A DNA stretch of 64,000 nt from Streptomyces sp. NBC_00390 (GCF_036057275.1 NZ_CP107945.1:4154001-4218000), one strand, 5' to 3'. Shown: positions 43,062-52,503, counted from the stretch's first letter. The notes: generated by a model from the letters alone, not told the origin. Program-made: numbers and translations.

Positions 43062-44768
43062 TCAGCTGGTGATCTTGATTTCCGAGATCTTGCCGCGGAA
43101 GTCACTGCCGTCGGCCGGCGGCAGGTTGGTCAGCCAGACCAGAACGTACCGCGCCTCGACCGGCTTCCCGGGCTTGAGGGACACATTCGTGCCGGTACCC
43201 TCGGCGACCTTGGTGAAGCCGTCGGGGGTCGTGGGCTCGGCTGCGGCATCCGCAGGTGCCGTCCGCAGCTCCACCGAGGTGTTTCCGCCGAGGAAGGAGA
43301 CGTCCACTGACCCGACCTGCTGGGACTTACCGAGGTCCACGACGATGCCGACACCGGACTTCAGCCGACCGAAGTCCGCGCTGAAGTAGCTCTTGGTGTT
43401 CCAGAACGTCGTGGGATCGCCGTCGTAGCTGTTCCTTATCGCTGCCGGGTTCTCGGAGCCGTCGCTGCCGAACGGGTCGAAGTCGTGAGCACCGACGATC
43501 GCGATCGGTTTGCCCGACTCCACGTCCGGATTCTTCTCTTCGGGCTTCGTCTGGGTCGTGCCGCCCGGCTTGACCTTTTCCTTGTCGCGGTCGATCAGCT
43601 TGTCGGCGATCTGCCAGCTGCCGAGGCCCAGCGCGGCGATGAGCAGCGCGGCGACGGTCCACTTCAGGGCCTTGCCGGTGCGGCTCTCCAGAGGCGCCGG
43701 CGGAGCCGGCGGCATCGCCTGGGTGACGGTCGCGCCCGGGCGCGCAGCAGGGCGGCCGTACGTGCCCTGCTGATAGGTGGTGCGCTGGTACTCGGGCGGC
43801 GAGGTGAAGGCCGGCTCCGGCGGGCGGATGCGCGGCATCGCGGCGACGGCCTTGGCCAGCTCGTCTGGTGTGGTGCACGCCGGTTCCTGGCGGGAGGCTG
43901 TGGCACCGTCGTTGACCAGAGCCCGCATGGCGAGCTCGGAGAGCCCGCGGTGCACGCCGGCTCGCACCTGGTCGGGGGCGATCAGACCGACGCCCTTGGG
44001 CAGGCCCGGCAGGCCGTACGCGTCATTCTCGTACGGCCAGCGCTGTGTCAGCGCGGCGTACAGCAGAGCACCGATCGCCTCGGTGTCCGTGCGATGCGGC
44101 AGGTCGGCGGAGATGCCGCGCAGGGCGGCGTTCACCGCCAGGCCCCGGATCCGGTACTGCCCGGTCGACGTCCGCAGCACCGCGCTGGGAGTGAGCCGGA
44201 GGTGGGCAAGCCCTTCACGATGAGCCGCGGCCATGGCCTGGGAGATCTGGTCGACGAGCATGTATGCGTCGTGCGGCTCAAAGGGCCCTGAGGCGAGCAA
44301 CGCGGTGAGCTCGACGGCGTCCGGGAGCCACTCGTGCACGACATAGACGAGGTCGTTCTCCTCGACTGCGTCCAGCACCTGGACGAAGCGGGGGTCGCCG
44401 AGCAGCGCGGAAGAACGCGCCGCCGCGAGGACGGAACGGGCCCGGGGGTGGTCGGCAGGGAGGATGTGGACGCCGACAGCGCGCCGCAGTTTCTCGTCGA
44501 CTGCACGCCAACTGCTGAAACCGTCCAGACGGGTGACGCACTCCTCAAGGCGGTAGCGTCTGGCGAGCTTATGACCACTGTGCAGTTCGGGCGCCGAGAT
44601 GGAGGGTTCGCCATCCTGCCGCTCGGCATCCGGGTCCGGTGCGGTCTTTTCCGCCGCGTTCTGGGATTCCGCCGCCCCGTCGGTCGTGGCCTTGCCCGCC
44701 TGCGCGGTCAGCGGGTCGTCTCCGCTGTTGTCGGCCACGTCGACGGCAGCCGTGCTACGTTCCGCCAC
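43062..44768 (-). CDS. Membrane pseudokinase with discoidin-like ectodomain, MurJ-linked
   Basis: A 568-residue protein. After an acidic N-terminus of about 60 residues comes a kinase-fold domain (about 70-310) in which the catalytic residues are lost: HRD is replaced by HLRLTPSAV, no DFG is seen (RIRGLAV), and the VAxK lysine is absent (AVGVHIL). A Pro-rich linker, a membrane helix (about 368-385) and a C-terminal F5/8-type beta-sandwich (about 425-568, IRNSYDGDPTTFWNT) follow. In mycobacteria this domain is fused to MviN/MurJ and binds FhaA when phosphorylated. GTG at 44768 has GGGGAGG upstream; ATG 44813 and GTG 44828 are alternatives. Confidence 0.88.
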   Translation of the reverse strand: MAERSTAAVDVADNSGDDPLTAQAGKATTDGAAESQNAAEKTAPDPDAERQDGEPSISAPELHSGHKLARRYRLEECVTRLDGFSSWRAVDEKLRRAVGVHILPADHPRARSVLAAARSSALLGDPRFVQVLDAVEENDLVYVVHEWLPDAVELTALLASGPFEPHDAYMLVDQISQAMAAAHREGLAHLRLTPSAVLRTSTGQYRIRGLAVNAALRGISADLPHRTDTEAIGALLYAALTQRWPYENDAYGLPGLPKGVGLIAPDQVRAGVHRGLSELAMRALVNDGATASRQEPACTTPDELAKAVAAMPRIRPPEPAFTSPPEYQRTTYQQGTYGRPAARPGATVTQAMPPAPPAPLESRTGKALKWTVAALLIAALGLGSWQIADKLIDRDKEKVKPGGTTQTKPEEKNPDVESGKPIAIVGAHDFDPFGSDGSENPAAIRNSYDGDPTTFWNTKSYFSADFGRLKSGVGIVVDLGKSQQVGSVDVSFLGGNTSVELRTAPADAAAEPTTPDGFTKVAEGTGTNVSLKPGKPVEARYVLVWLTNLPPADGSDFRGKISEIKITS

Positions 44769-44885
44769 CGTCGTTCCTGCCTCCCCATCCGTTGCGCCAT
44801 ATCCAACAGCCATGCCAATTGTGCCCACAGTCCGACGCTATGCACGACACGCGGGGTCCGACGATGGTTGTGCGGACCCCGCAGA

Positions 44886-47033
44886 TCAGCGTCCCAGTCG
44901 TCCGCGGACCATACCGACCATGGCGTTGAGTTCTTCGATGCGCATCCGCTTCGCGGCGAAGAGGAAGACGCCCAGCAGTGCGATTCCACCGACGACCAGC
45001 GCAGCCAGTGAACCGGCAGCGCCGCTGCCGAGCACCTTCATCACACCGAACGCGATCGCACCGGCGACGGCAGCCGCGGGCACCGAGGCCATGGACAGCC
45101 GCGCGTAGGTCCGCATGACGTGAGCGCCGTCCAGATCGCCGCCCAGACGGTTCTTGAGGCGTCGCCAGGCGATGCCTACGCCGACGGCGTAGGCGAGGCC
45201 GTACGAGGCCGCCATGCCGACGACGGCCCAGCGGGCAGGCAGCACCGCGTAGCACACCGCTGAGGCGCCGGCATTGACGCCGGCGACAATCACGGTGTTG
45301 TAGAAGGGGGTTCGGGTGTCCTCGTAGGCGTAGAAACCGCGCAGCACGACGTACTGCACCGAGTAGGGGATGAGCCCGAGCCCGAAGGCCATGAGGATGA
45401 AGCCCATTCCCTTCGCGCCTTCGAGGCCGCTGGAGGCGAACAGCAGCGTGGACATCGGGACGCCCAGCGCGAGGAAGGTAAAGGCGACCGGGACGATCGC
45501 GACCGCCGAGTTGCGCAGGCCCTGGGAGATGTCGTCACGCACGGCGCCCGGGTCGTTGTCGTGCGCGGCGCGCGAGATACGCGGCAACAGAGCGGCCATG
45601 ACCGACACAGTGATGATCGCCTGCGGCATGCCCCAGATCAGCTGCGCGTTGGCGTAGGCGATGAAGCCCGCACCCTCTCTGCCGGACGCCGCGCCGGCCG
45701 CGGTGGCCAGCTGGGTGACCACGAGCACTCCCGCCTGGTTGGCGAGAACGAACAGGACGGTCCACTTCGCCAGCTTCACGGTCTTGCCGAGGCCGTGACC
45801 CTTCCAGTCGAAGCGCGGACGGAAGCGGAAGCCGGTCTCGCGCAGGTAGGGGATCATCGCGAGTGCCTGCACGACCAGGCCGAGCAGCGTGCCGATGCCG
45901 AGCAGGCGGACGCCCTCCGGCGGGATCGTCTGAACACCCATCTGGGACTCGGCGGCGGTGCCGTACACCCAGATGAACAGACCGAACGTGGTGATCATGA
46001 CGATGTTGTTGAGGACCGGGGTCCACATCATCGCGCCGAACTTCCCACGGGCATTGAGGATCTGCCCCATGACGACATGCACGCCCATGAAGAAGATCGT
46101 GGGCAGGCAGTAGCGTGCGAACGTGACGGCGACGCTGTTGGCCGCCTGATCGTTCGCAATCGTGTCCGACATCAGCCGGATCAGGAATGGAGCCGCGAAC
46201 ACGGCGGCGGCCACGATGACGCCGAGTGCCACCATGACGAGGGTGAGCAGACGGTTGGCGTATGCCTCGCCGCCGTCCTCGTCGTTCTTCATGGCGCGAA
46301 CCAGCTGTGGCACGAAGACCGAGTTGAGACCACCGCCGACGGTCAGGATGTAGATCATCGTCGGCAGGGTGTACGCGATGGTGAACACGTCACCGAGGAG
46401 GGCGGCACCGAGAGCCGCCGTGATCACCAGGCTCCGTACAAAACCGGTGAGGCGGGACACGAGGGTGCCGGCTGCCATCACCGCGCTGGATTTCAACAGG
46501 CCGGACGCACGTCCGGCCGGCTTCTTCGGCGCCGGCGGCGCAGGCGCAGGCGCCGGCTCGGGCTCGGGAGCCGGGGCGCCCGATGCCTGCTGGTCGCGGA
46601 AGAGATGGGCGAAGGCATCGGGTTCCGGCTTCTCCTCGGAGGCCTGGGTGACCAGATCGTCCACGCCCGTGAACTGGGTGGTTCTGGCGTCGTCGCCGTA
46701 CGGCAGCCTGCGTGAGGGGCCGTCGTCGGGCTCGGGGGGCGGAGTCTGTGCCCAGATCCGCGGGTCGGGCGCGTAGGGCGACGCCGGCGGCTGCTGGTAC
46801 AGCGGCTGCGGCTCCTGAAAGGTGCCGGGAGGCGGCGGGGGGTGCGCCGAGCGGTCGTAGACCGCCTCGGCAATCGGATCCTGAGCGGCGAGATCCTGCG
46901 CCTGGAAGGGGTCGTGGGCGTAGGCGTCCTGGACATAGGGGTCCTGGGTGTACGGATCCGGGGCGGGCTGCGGCGACGGCACCTGGCCCCCACCCGCGCC
47001 CTGACCACGGTCACCGTCGTACGGCGCGTTCAT
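44886..47033 (-). CDS. murJ: Lipid II flippase MurJ (MviN)
   Basis: A 715-residue membrane protein of the MOP superfamily with about 14 helices from residue 180. SSAVMAAGTLVSRLTGFVRSL is the typical first helix and includes the essential Arg region. The 175-residue cytoplasmic extension is Pro/Gln/Asp-rich and unstructured, with YxQDPY-like repeats. ATG at 47033. It moves lipid II outward for PBPs and SEDS enzymes. It lies 117 nt before the pseudokinase gene, likely one operon. Confidence 0.95.
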   Translation of the reverse strand: MNAPYDGDRGQGAGGGQVPSPQPAPDPYTQDPYVQDAYAHDPFQAQDLAAQDPIAEAVYDRSAHPPPPPGTFQEPQPLYQQPPASPYAPDPRIWAQTPPPEPDDGPSRRLPYGDDARTTQFTGVDDLVTQASEEKPEPDAFAHLFRDQQASGAPAPEPEPAPAPAPPAPKKPAGRASGLLKSSAVMAAGTLVSRLTGFVRSLVITAALGAALLGDVFTIAYTLPTMIYILTVGGGLNSVFVPQLVRAMKNDEDGGEAYANRLLTLVMVALGVIVAAAVFAAPFLIRLMSDTIANDQAANSVAVTFARYCLPTIFFMGVHVVMGQILNARGKFGAMMWTPVLNNIVMITTFGLFIWVYGTAAESQMGVQTIPPEGVRLLGIGTLLGLVVQALAMIPYLRETGFRFRPRFDWKGHGLGKTVKLAKWTVLFVLANQAGVLVVTQLATAAGAASGREGAGFIAYANAQLIWGMPQAIITVSVMAALLPRISRAAHDNDPGAVRDDISQGLRNSAVAIVPVAFTFLALGVPMSTLLFASSGLEGAKGMGFILMAFGLGLIPYSVQYVVLRGFYAYEDTRTPFYNTVIVAGVNAGASAVCYAVLPARWAVVGMAASYGLAYAVGVGIAWRRLKNRLGGDLDGAHVMRTYARLSMASVPAAAVAGAIAFGVMKVLGSGAAGSLAALVVGGIALLGVFLFAAKRMRIEELNAMVGMVRGRLGR

Positions 47034-47078
47034 CGCTACCCCACCTCATCGTCCCCGGCCAACCGGCCACGACATCGC

Positions 47079-49379
47079 TCAATGGTCCACTTTCTCACCA
47101 GCGCCGGACGGGTCGCCGCTTTCCGGTCGGGTGTCCGGTGTCAGGTCACTCGCCTGCCCGGGATCCGGACGGTCGATGTCACCTTCAGCGCTTGATACGG
47201 CTTCTTCGGCCGCCGAAGCGGCTTCGCGCGCCGCTGCGCGCTTGCGCTGGGTGTACATCCTGACGCCGGCGAGGACAAGAAGCAGGACACCGCCCGCGAG
47301 GACGAGCATCACGGTCGGGGTGATCTCGGACACCTTCAAGGTGAAGGCCATCGGCCGGCCGTACGGCTTGCCGTCCTCGGTGTACAGCTGGGCGGTCATC
47401 TGGACCTGGCCGTTGGCATTGGCCTCGGCCGGGAACTTCACCGTCTGGCTGTGGCCGCCCTCGACCGTGATCGGCTGCTCGGCGACACCCTTGTCTCCGT
47501 CGAGGTTGAGGCGTGTGGGGTTCTCCGACCTCAGCCGCAGCACCAGGTGATCGACTCCCTGGACCAGCTTGTTCTGCACCGTGACCGGGATGGTCGCGCT
47601 GCGCCCGGACAGGGTCACATCCGACTTCTCGATCAGTCGCACTTCGCCGGTGAGGCTGTGCAGATAGTTCCGCACGATCCGGCGGTACTCGTGGGCCGGT
47701 GCCGGCGTGCCGCGCCACGACACCGACAGTTCACGGTCGATCGCTCGGCCGAAGGGAGTCTCCACCCGGTCGGCAAGAGTGAGGATGACCTTGAACTTGT
47801 CGAGGGTGTCCTGGGTGGCCTTGATGTCCTGGAAGGTCTCCACCGGCAGTTCCTGCTTGCGCAGCGCGGCGGGGTAGCGGGCGGAGCCGGGCACCTGGGT
47901 ATTGGCGTCGGCGTCCGGCTTGGCGTCCGCGGCGGCCTCGAGGTCGAGCGGCTGCGTCCAGCGCCGACTGTCGAGGGCCCGCAGCGCCCGGGCCATGGAC
48001 TGGGCCTGGGTGGTCGTCGGCGTGCGCTGAGGGGCGACCACGATGCTGCGCTGATTGTTCGGCTGCTGGTGGGTCAGCGCCAGCGTCTGGGCGAGAAACT
48101 CCTGGACCGCCAGGGTCGAGTGACCGGCGTCGGTCATATCGCGCTGGAAGGCGGTGGAGAGCCGCGAATCGGCGACGACCGCCGTGGTACCCCCACCGAT
48201 CGGGCGGGCCGCGGTCGGCGTGTAGTGCAGGTTGTCCTGGAGGCTGTCGCTACGGGCGATGACCTTGTCCGCACCGGCCGAGGTGGCCACGTCGACGATC
48301 GACGAGTCGATCTGGCCTTCCACAGGCCAGGCGAAGTCGATGGACGGCTTCACATGAAGCACGGTCTCCACCGTCGTCTCGGCAACCTCGGTGGCGGGCT
48401 TCAGATGGCTGAGGGAGCCCGACACGCCCTTGCCGCGGTGGGCGAGTGAGGCGAGGTCGGGGTCGGCGAACGGCAGGGCGACGATCTTGCGACCCTGCAC
48501 GGCACCTTCGAGGGCGCTCAGCCAGCGCTTGGCCACTGCCTGGTTTTCTTTACTGCCGGCGACTGTGGTGTTTCCGCTCTTGACCCGGTAATTCCGCGTC
48601 ATGGCGTCGACGGTCGCCAGGAGGTCGGGGTCGATGACCCAGGTGACGGGCAGATCGCGGCCAAGGGCAACCATCTGCTCGAGCCGGCCGCCGGGAGCGA
48701 GCTCCGCGGCCAGGGTCTCGTCCTCGAAAACGGGCGTCTGCTGTTCGTCCGAACCGGTCTCCGCCGTCAGGTGTGTGGAGGAGATCAGCGGCCAGAGATA
48801 GGTGAAGCGGGTCTTCTCCTGCGTGGCCTCCGGCTGCCAGGGCAGGAAGGTGCGCTCGATGCCCAGCACCTGGTCGAACTGCGCGCTCGCGGTCCGACCG
48901 GTCAGGGAAACGCCGAGCTGGTAGACGCCACCGTCCTCGTCGAGGTCGAGCTTGTCGGCGGGGACCGAGAGAGTGAAGTCCTGGCTGATCCCGGAAGCGA
49001 GCTTCGGGATCTTCACCGAGTACCTGTCGTCGATCGCGGGAGCGTCGACTCCCGGGAGGTAGCCGGTCCGGTCGGCCGCGCTGTCGATCTCGGTCCTGCC
49101 GAGCAGCTTGGGTCCCACGCCCAGATCGATGTGGGCGTCCGTGACGGGCTGCCTGCCGTTGTTGACCACGGTGCCGGAGATGGTGATCGTGTCGCTCTTC
49201 CCGGGCGCGGTCGGCGTAAGCGTGTCAAGAGACACATCGACCGTACGGGAGCCGGTGGCGTCTTCGGCGGCATACGCCGTCGGTGCGACGGGCCCCCAGA
49301 GCAGCCCGGCCAGGAGCGGAGCGCCGATGATCAGGGAGGCTGTGCGACGCAGCCACCGGCGCGCAGGAGAAGTACTCAT
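47079..49379 (-). CDS. DUF6049 family exported protein
   Basis: A 766-residue protein with a signal peptide (about residues 1-38, ending AYAAED), a beta-rich N-terminal domain (TVDVSLDTLTPTAPG), a middle domain of glycoside-hydrolase or deacetylase-like alpha/beta pattern (LPVTWVIDPDLLATVDAM), then a beta-sandwich and one membrane helix (VMLVLAGGVLLLVLAGVRMY) with a charged tail. ATG at 49379 is chosen because the open frame upstream runs antisense to cca. It sits 45 nt before murJ. The gene is conserved next to murJ in actinobacteria; its function is unknown. Confidence 0.88.
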   Translation of the reverse strand: MSTSPARRWLRRTASLIIGAPLLAGLLWGPVAPTAYAAEDATGSRTVDVSLDTLTPTAPGKSDTITISGTVVNNGRQPVTDAHIDLGVGPKLLGRTEIDSAADRTGYLPGVDAPAIDDRYSVKIPKLASGISQDFTLSVPADKLDLDEDGGVYQLGVSLTGRTASAQFDQVLGIERTFLPWQPEATQEKTRFTYLWPLISSTHLTAETGSDEQQTPVFEDETLAAELAPGGRLEQMVALGRDLPVTWVIDPDLLATVDAMTRNYRVKSGNTTVAGSKENQAVAKRWLSALEGAVQGRKIVALPFADPDLASLAHRGKGVSGSLSHLKPATEVAETTVETVLHVKPSIDFAWPVEGQIDSSIVDVATSAGADKVIARSDSLQDNLHYTPTAARPIGGGTTAVVADSRLSTAFQRDMTDAGHSTLAVQEFLAQTLALTHQQPNNQRSIVVAPQRTPTTTQAQSMARALRALDSRRWTQPLDLEAAADAKPDADANTQVPGSARYPAALRKQELPVETFQDIKATQDTLDKFKVILTLADRVETPFGRAIDRELSVSWRGTPAPAHEYRRIVRNYLHSLTGEVRLIEKSDVTLSGRSATIPVTVQNKLVQGVDHLVLRLRSENPTRLNLDGDKGVAEQPITVEGGHSQTVKFPAEANANGQVQMTAQLYTEDGKPYGRPMAFTLKVSEITPTVMLVLAGGVLLLVLAGVRMYTQRKRAAAREAASAAEEAVSSAEGDIDRPDPGQASDLTPDTRPESGDPSGAGEKVDH

Positions 49380-49572
49380 CCCCTGGAAGTCTGCCGCCTC
49401 GGACACGTGCTCGCCCGTCCCTCGTCGATTGCTGTCGCTGGTCGTTCTCTGGTTCTTGCGTCCACGCATGGTAACGAGGTGCGCTGTGCCGAAGTGCCGT
49501 GGTGTGCCCCACAAGATCGGAAGCGATGTGAGGGCCGCCATAAACGAGGACGCTCCGGTCGGCCCGGGCACG

Positions 49573-49578
49573 TACCCT
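49573..49578 (+). promoter_or_regulatory. Candidate -10 element for leaderless cca mRNA
   Basis: TACCCT ends 8 nt before the GTG start of cca, and no ribosome binding site is seen in between. This suggests transcription may begin at or near the start codon. Confidence 0.4.
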
Positions 49579-49586
49579 GTTCTGTT

Positions 49587-51053
49587 GTGCCGAACGCCAA
49601 TGATGACAACCCCACTGCACTGAGCCAGGTGCAGCACCGCGCGGTGAGTGAACTGCTGCGGGTGTCCCCTGTCGCCGACGACCTTGCACGCCGATTCCAG
49701 GAGGCCGGGTTCAGCCTTGCCCTGGTGGGTGGCTCTGTTCGTGATGCGTTGCTCGGGCGGCTCGGCAACGACCTCGATTTTACGACGGACGCCCGTCCCG
49801 AAGATGTCCTGAAGATCATCCGTCCCTGGGCGGATTCGGTGTGGGACGTCGGCATCGCTTTCGGCACGGTCGGGGCACAGAAGGACGGCCTTGTCGGGGA
49901 TGCTGTGCAGCGCTTTGAGATCGAGGTGACGACGTACCGCTCGGAGGCGTACGACCGAACCTCGCGCAAGCCCGAGGTCTCCTACGGTGACTCGATCGAA
50001 GAGGACCTGGTACGGCGCGACTTCACGGTCAATGCCATGGCCGTGGCGCTGCCGGAGAAGGAGTTCATCGATCCGCACAACGGCTTGGACGATCTTGCTG
50101 CGCGTGTGCTGCGGACTCCCGGCACGCCCGAGGAGTCCTTCTCCGACGACCCGCTGCGCATGATGCGAGCGGCCAGATTTGCCGCGCAGCTCGACTTCGA
50201 GGTGGCGCCCGAGGTGGTTGCCGCTATGAAGGCGATGGCGGAGCGCATAGAGATCGTCTCCGCCGAACGGGTACGTGACGAGCTCAACAAGCTGCTGCTC
50301 TCGGCAAACCCCCGTAAGGGTCTGGGGCTGCTTGTGGACACCGGCCTCGCTGACCATGTGCTCCCAGAGCTGCCGGCTCTGCGACTGGAGAGTGATGAGC
50401 ACCACCGGCACAAGGACGTCTACGAGCACTCACTGACGGTGCTTGACCAGGCCATCGACCTGGAGGACGACGGGCCGGATCTGGTGCTGAGGCTGGCGGC
50501 ACTGCTCCATGACATCGGCAAGCCCCGGACACGACGTTTCGAGAAGGACGGCAGGGTCTCCTTCCATCACCACGAAGTGGTGGGCGCGAAGATGACCAAG
50601 AAGCGGTTGGCCGCACTCAAGTACTCCAACGAGATGGTCAAGGACGTCTCACGGCTCGTGGAGCTGCATCTGCGCTTCCATGGCTATGGGACAGGGGAAT
50701 GGACGGACTCCGCGGTGCGGCGGTACGTCCGCGACGCCGGGCCGTTGCTGACCCGACTGCACAAGCTGACCCGGTCGGACTGCACCACGCGGAACAAGCG
50801 GAAGGCGGGTGCGCTCGCGCGGGCGTATGACGGGCTGGAGCTGCGCATCGCGCAGCTCCAGGAGCAGGAGGAGCTGGATGCCATCAGGCCCGACCTGAAC
50901 GGCAACCAGATCCAGGAGATTCTCGGCATCGGCCCCGGCCCCACGGTCGGCAAGGCCTATGCCTACCTGCTGGAGCTGCGCCTGGAGAACGGCCCGATGG
51001 AGCATGACGCAGCCGTTGCGGCGCTGAAGGAGTGGTGGGCCGCCCAGGACTGA
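49587..51053 (+). CDS. cca: CCA tRNA nucleotidyltransferase
   Basis: A 488-residue class II nucleotidyltransferase. The head has GGSVRD (48-53) and DLDFTTD (62-68, metal ligands), followed by RRDFTVNAMA and the template region EESFSDDPLRMMRAARFAA. A C-terminal HD domain (HHRHKDVYEHSL and LLHDIGK) follows. It adds or repairs 3' CCA; both tRNA genes in this window lack encoded CCA. GTG at 49587; upstream in-frame starts run antisense through the DUF6049 gene. Confidence 0.95.
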   Translation: MPNANDDNPTALSQVQHRAVSELLRVSPVADDLARRFQEAGFSLALVGGSVRDALLGRLGNDLDFTTDARPEDVLKIIRPWADSVWDVGIAFGTVGAQKDGLVGDAVQRFEIEVTTYRSEAYDRTSRKPEVSYGDSIEEDLVRRDFTVNAMAVALPEKEFIDPHNGLDDLAARVLRTPGTPEESFSDDPLRMMRAARFAAQLDFEVAPEVVAAMKAMAERIEIVSAERVRDELNKLLLSANPRKGLGLLVDTGLADHVLPELPALRLESDEHHRHKDVYEHSLTVLDQAIDLEDDGPDLVLRLAALLHDIGKPRTRRFEKDGRVSFHHHEVVGAKMTKKRLAALKYSNEMVKDVSRLVELHLRFHGYGTGEWTDSAVRRYVRDAGPLLTRLHKLTRSDCTTRNKRKAGALARAYDGLELRIAQLQEQEELDAIRPDLNGNQIQEILGIGPGPTVGKAYAYLLELRLENGPMEHDAAVAALKEWWAAQD

Positions 51054-51060
51054 TGGGAGG

Positions 51061-51092
51061 CGATGCGATGTTTCACGTGAAACATCGCATCG
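51061..51092. promoter_or_regulatory. parS site 5 in a 32-bp perfect palindrome
   Basis: The core is at 51070-51083, extended by nine symmetrical bases on each side. It begins 8 nt after the cca stop and could also serve as a cca terminator. Confidence 0.93.
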
Positions 51093-51122
51093 GATCCATC
51101 GGGATGAACTGAGGCGGTGTGT

Positions 51123-51156
51123 CGAGGGTGATGTTTCACGTGAAACATCACCCTCG
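51123..51156. promoter_or_regulatory. parS site 6 in a 34-bp perfect palindrome
   Basis: The core is at 51133-51146, extended by ten symmetrical bases on each side. It lies 14 nt past the MFS stop (read on the minus strand), and 30 nt separate it from site 5. Confidence 0.93.
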
Positions 51157-51169
51157 GTGTTTCCCTGGG

Positions 51170-52420
51170 TCAGCGCCAACGTGCGAGAGCGGTAGCGATT
51201 GCCGCATAGATCAGCGCGACCACGACAACCAGGGGGACCGACTGCCCGTCTGGCGGCAGCATCAGAGCGGCAATGGCCGCTGCGCCCACGAAGGCGACAT
51301 TGAACAGAACGTCGTAGAGGGAGAAGATCCGCCCTCGGAAGGCGTCGTCCACGGACGTCTGCACCACGGTGTCTGTGGCGATCTTGGAGCCCTGAGTGAC
51401 GAGTCCCAGCACGAACGCCGCGACCAGCATGGGCGTCGGGGCGAAGGGCAGCCCCAGTGCCGGTACGAGAACCGCCGCGGATGCCGCACAGGTGAGCATC
51501 CAGCCGAACCGGCCGAGCCGCTCGATCGCCCATGGGGACACCACAGCCGCTGCGAAGAAGCCTGCACCCGAGACGGCAACGGCGAGACCGAGCAGGGCCA
51601 GACCCTTCGACTCGGTGCCGGACCAGGAGTAGCGGCAGAGCATGAGAACCATCACGGTCAGCGCGCCGTAGCAGAAACGCAGCAGTGTCATCGCGATCAG
51701 CGCATGAGCCGCGGGCAGGCGCTCTGTCAGATGCCGAAGGCCGCTCACCAGGCCACGCGCTGTGGAGGCGATGGCAGCTCCGAGCCGGGGCTGAACGAGC
51801 TCCGGGTCGGGTCCGAGCAGGCTCTTTCCCATGCGCAGTGAGGCAAGTGCGGCACAGAGATAGAGCGCGGCGCCGACCAGCATGACCGCCGCATCGGAGT
51901 CCGCAGCCACAAGGCGCACCACAAAGGCGAGCCCGCCGCCTGCGGTCGCGGCGAGCGTCCCGGCTGTCGGGGAGAGGGAGTTGGCCACGACCAGTCGTTC
52001 GGGGTCGACCACTCGTGGCAGGGCCGCAGAGAGACCGGCCAGTACGAAGCGGTTGACCCCGGTGACGGACAGCGCGGAGACATAGAGGAGCCAGTCGGGT
52101 ACGGAGGCGAGGATCAGGAGCGCCGTGCAGCACGCGAGCAGGGCCCGCAGCAAGTTGCCGTAAAGGAATACCTGGCGGCGTTGCCAGCGGTCGAGCAGAA
52201 CGCCGGCGAAGGGGCCGATCACCGAGTACGGCAGGAGCAGCACGGCCATGGCGGAGGCGATCGCGGCCGCCGACGTCTCCTTCTCCGGAGAGAAGACCAC
52301 GTACGTGGCGAGCGCCACCTGATAGACACCGTCGGCCGCCTGGGACAGCAGCCGGACTGTCAGCAGCCGACGGAAGTCGGTCAGGCGCAGGAGTACGCGC
52401 AGATCACGTACGACAGGCAT
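51170..52420 (-). CDS. MFS transporter
   Basis: About 416 residues with about 12 hydrophobic helices and the motif GVLLDRWQRRQVFLYGN between helices 2 and 3. It belongs to the drug/H+ antiporter-like group with an N-terminal amphipathic segment (DLRVLLRLTDFRRLL). ATG at 52420 is used. An alternative GTG at 52435 lies inside the arm of the hairpin that follows ino1. The substrate cannot be inferred. Confidence 0.87.
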   Translation of the reverse strand: MPVVRDLRVLLRLTDFRRLLTVRLLSQAADGVYQVALATYVVFSPEKETSAAAIASAMAVLLLPYSVIGPFAGVLLDRWQRRQVFLYGNLLRALLACCTALLILASVPDWLLYVSALSVTGVNRFVLAGLSAALPRVVDPERLVVANSLSPTAGTLAATAGGGLAFVVRLVAADSDAAVMLVGAALYLCAALASLRMGKSLLGPDPELVQPRLGAAIASTARGLVSGLRHLTERLPAAHALIAMTLLRFCYGALTVMVLMLCRYSWSGTESKGLALLGLAVAVSGAGFFAAAVVSPWAIERLGRFGWMLTCAASAAVLVPALGLPFAPTPMLVAAFVLGLVTQGSKIATDTVVQTSVDDAFRGRIFSLYDVLFNVAFVGAAAIAALMLPPDGQSVPLVVVVALIYAAIATALARWR

Positions 52421-52432
52421 GCGAGCAAGGGT

Positions 52433-52485
52433 CACACACGCGGAGGGTCCCCGGGTGGATTACCCGGGGACCCTCCGCGTGTGTG
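52433..52485 (-). terminator. Strong 24-bp hairpin after ino1
   Basis: A perfect 24-bp stem (52433-52456 with 52462-52485) and 5-nt loop lie 18 nt beyond the ino1 stop. Confidence 0.9.
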
Positions 52486-52503
52486 CTCGACGCAGCCGGA
52501 CGC

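Noticed and set aside
48771..49586. 272-codon upstream extension of cca
   Set aside because: It runs antisense through the DUF6049 gene; the CCA enzyme fold begins after GTG 49587.
49380..50429. 350-codon N-terminal extension of the DUF6049 frame
   Set aside because: It lies antisense to the conserved cca gene. A signal peptide starts at residue 351, so the true start is 49379.
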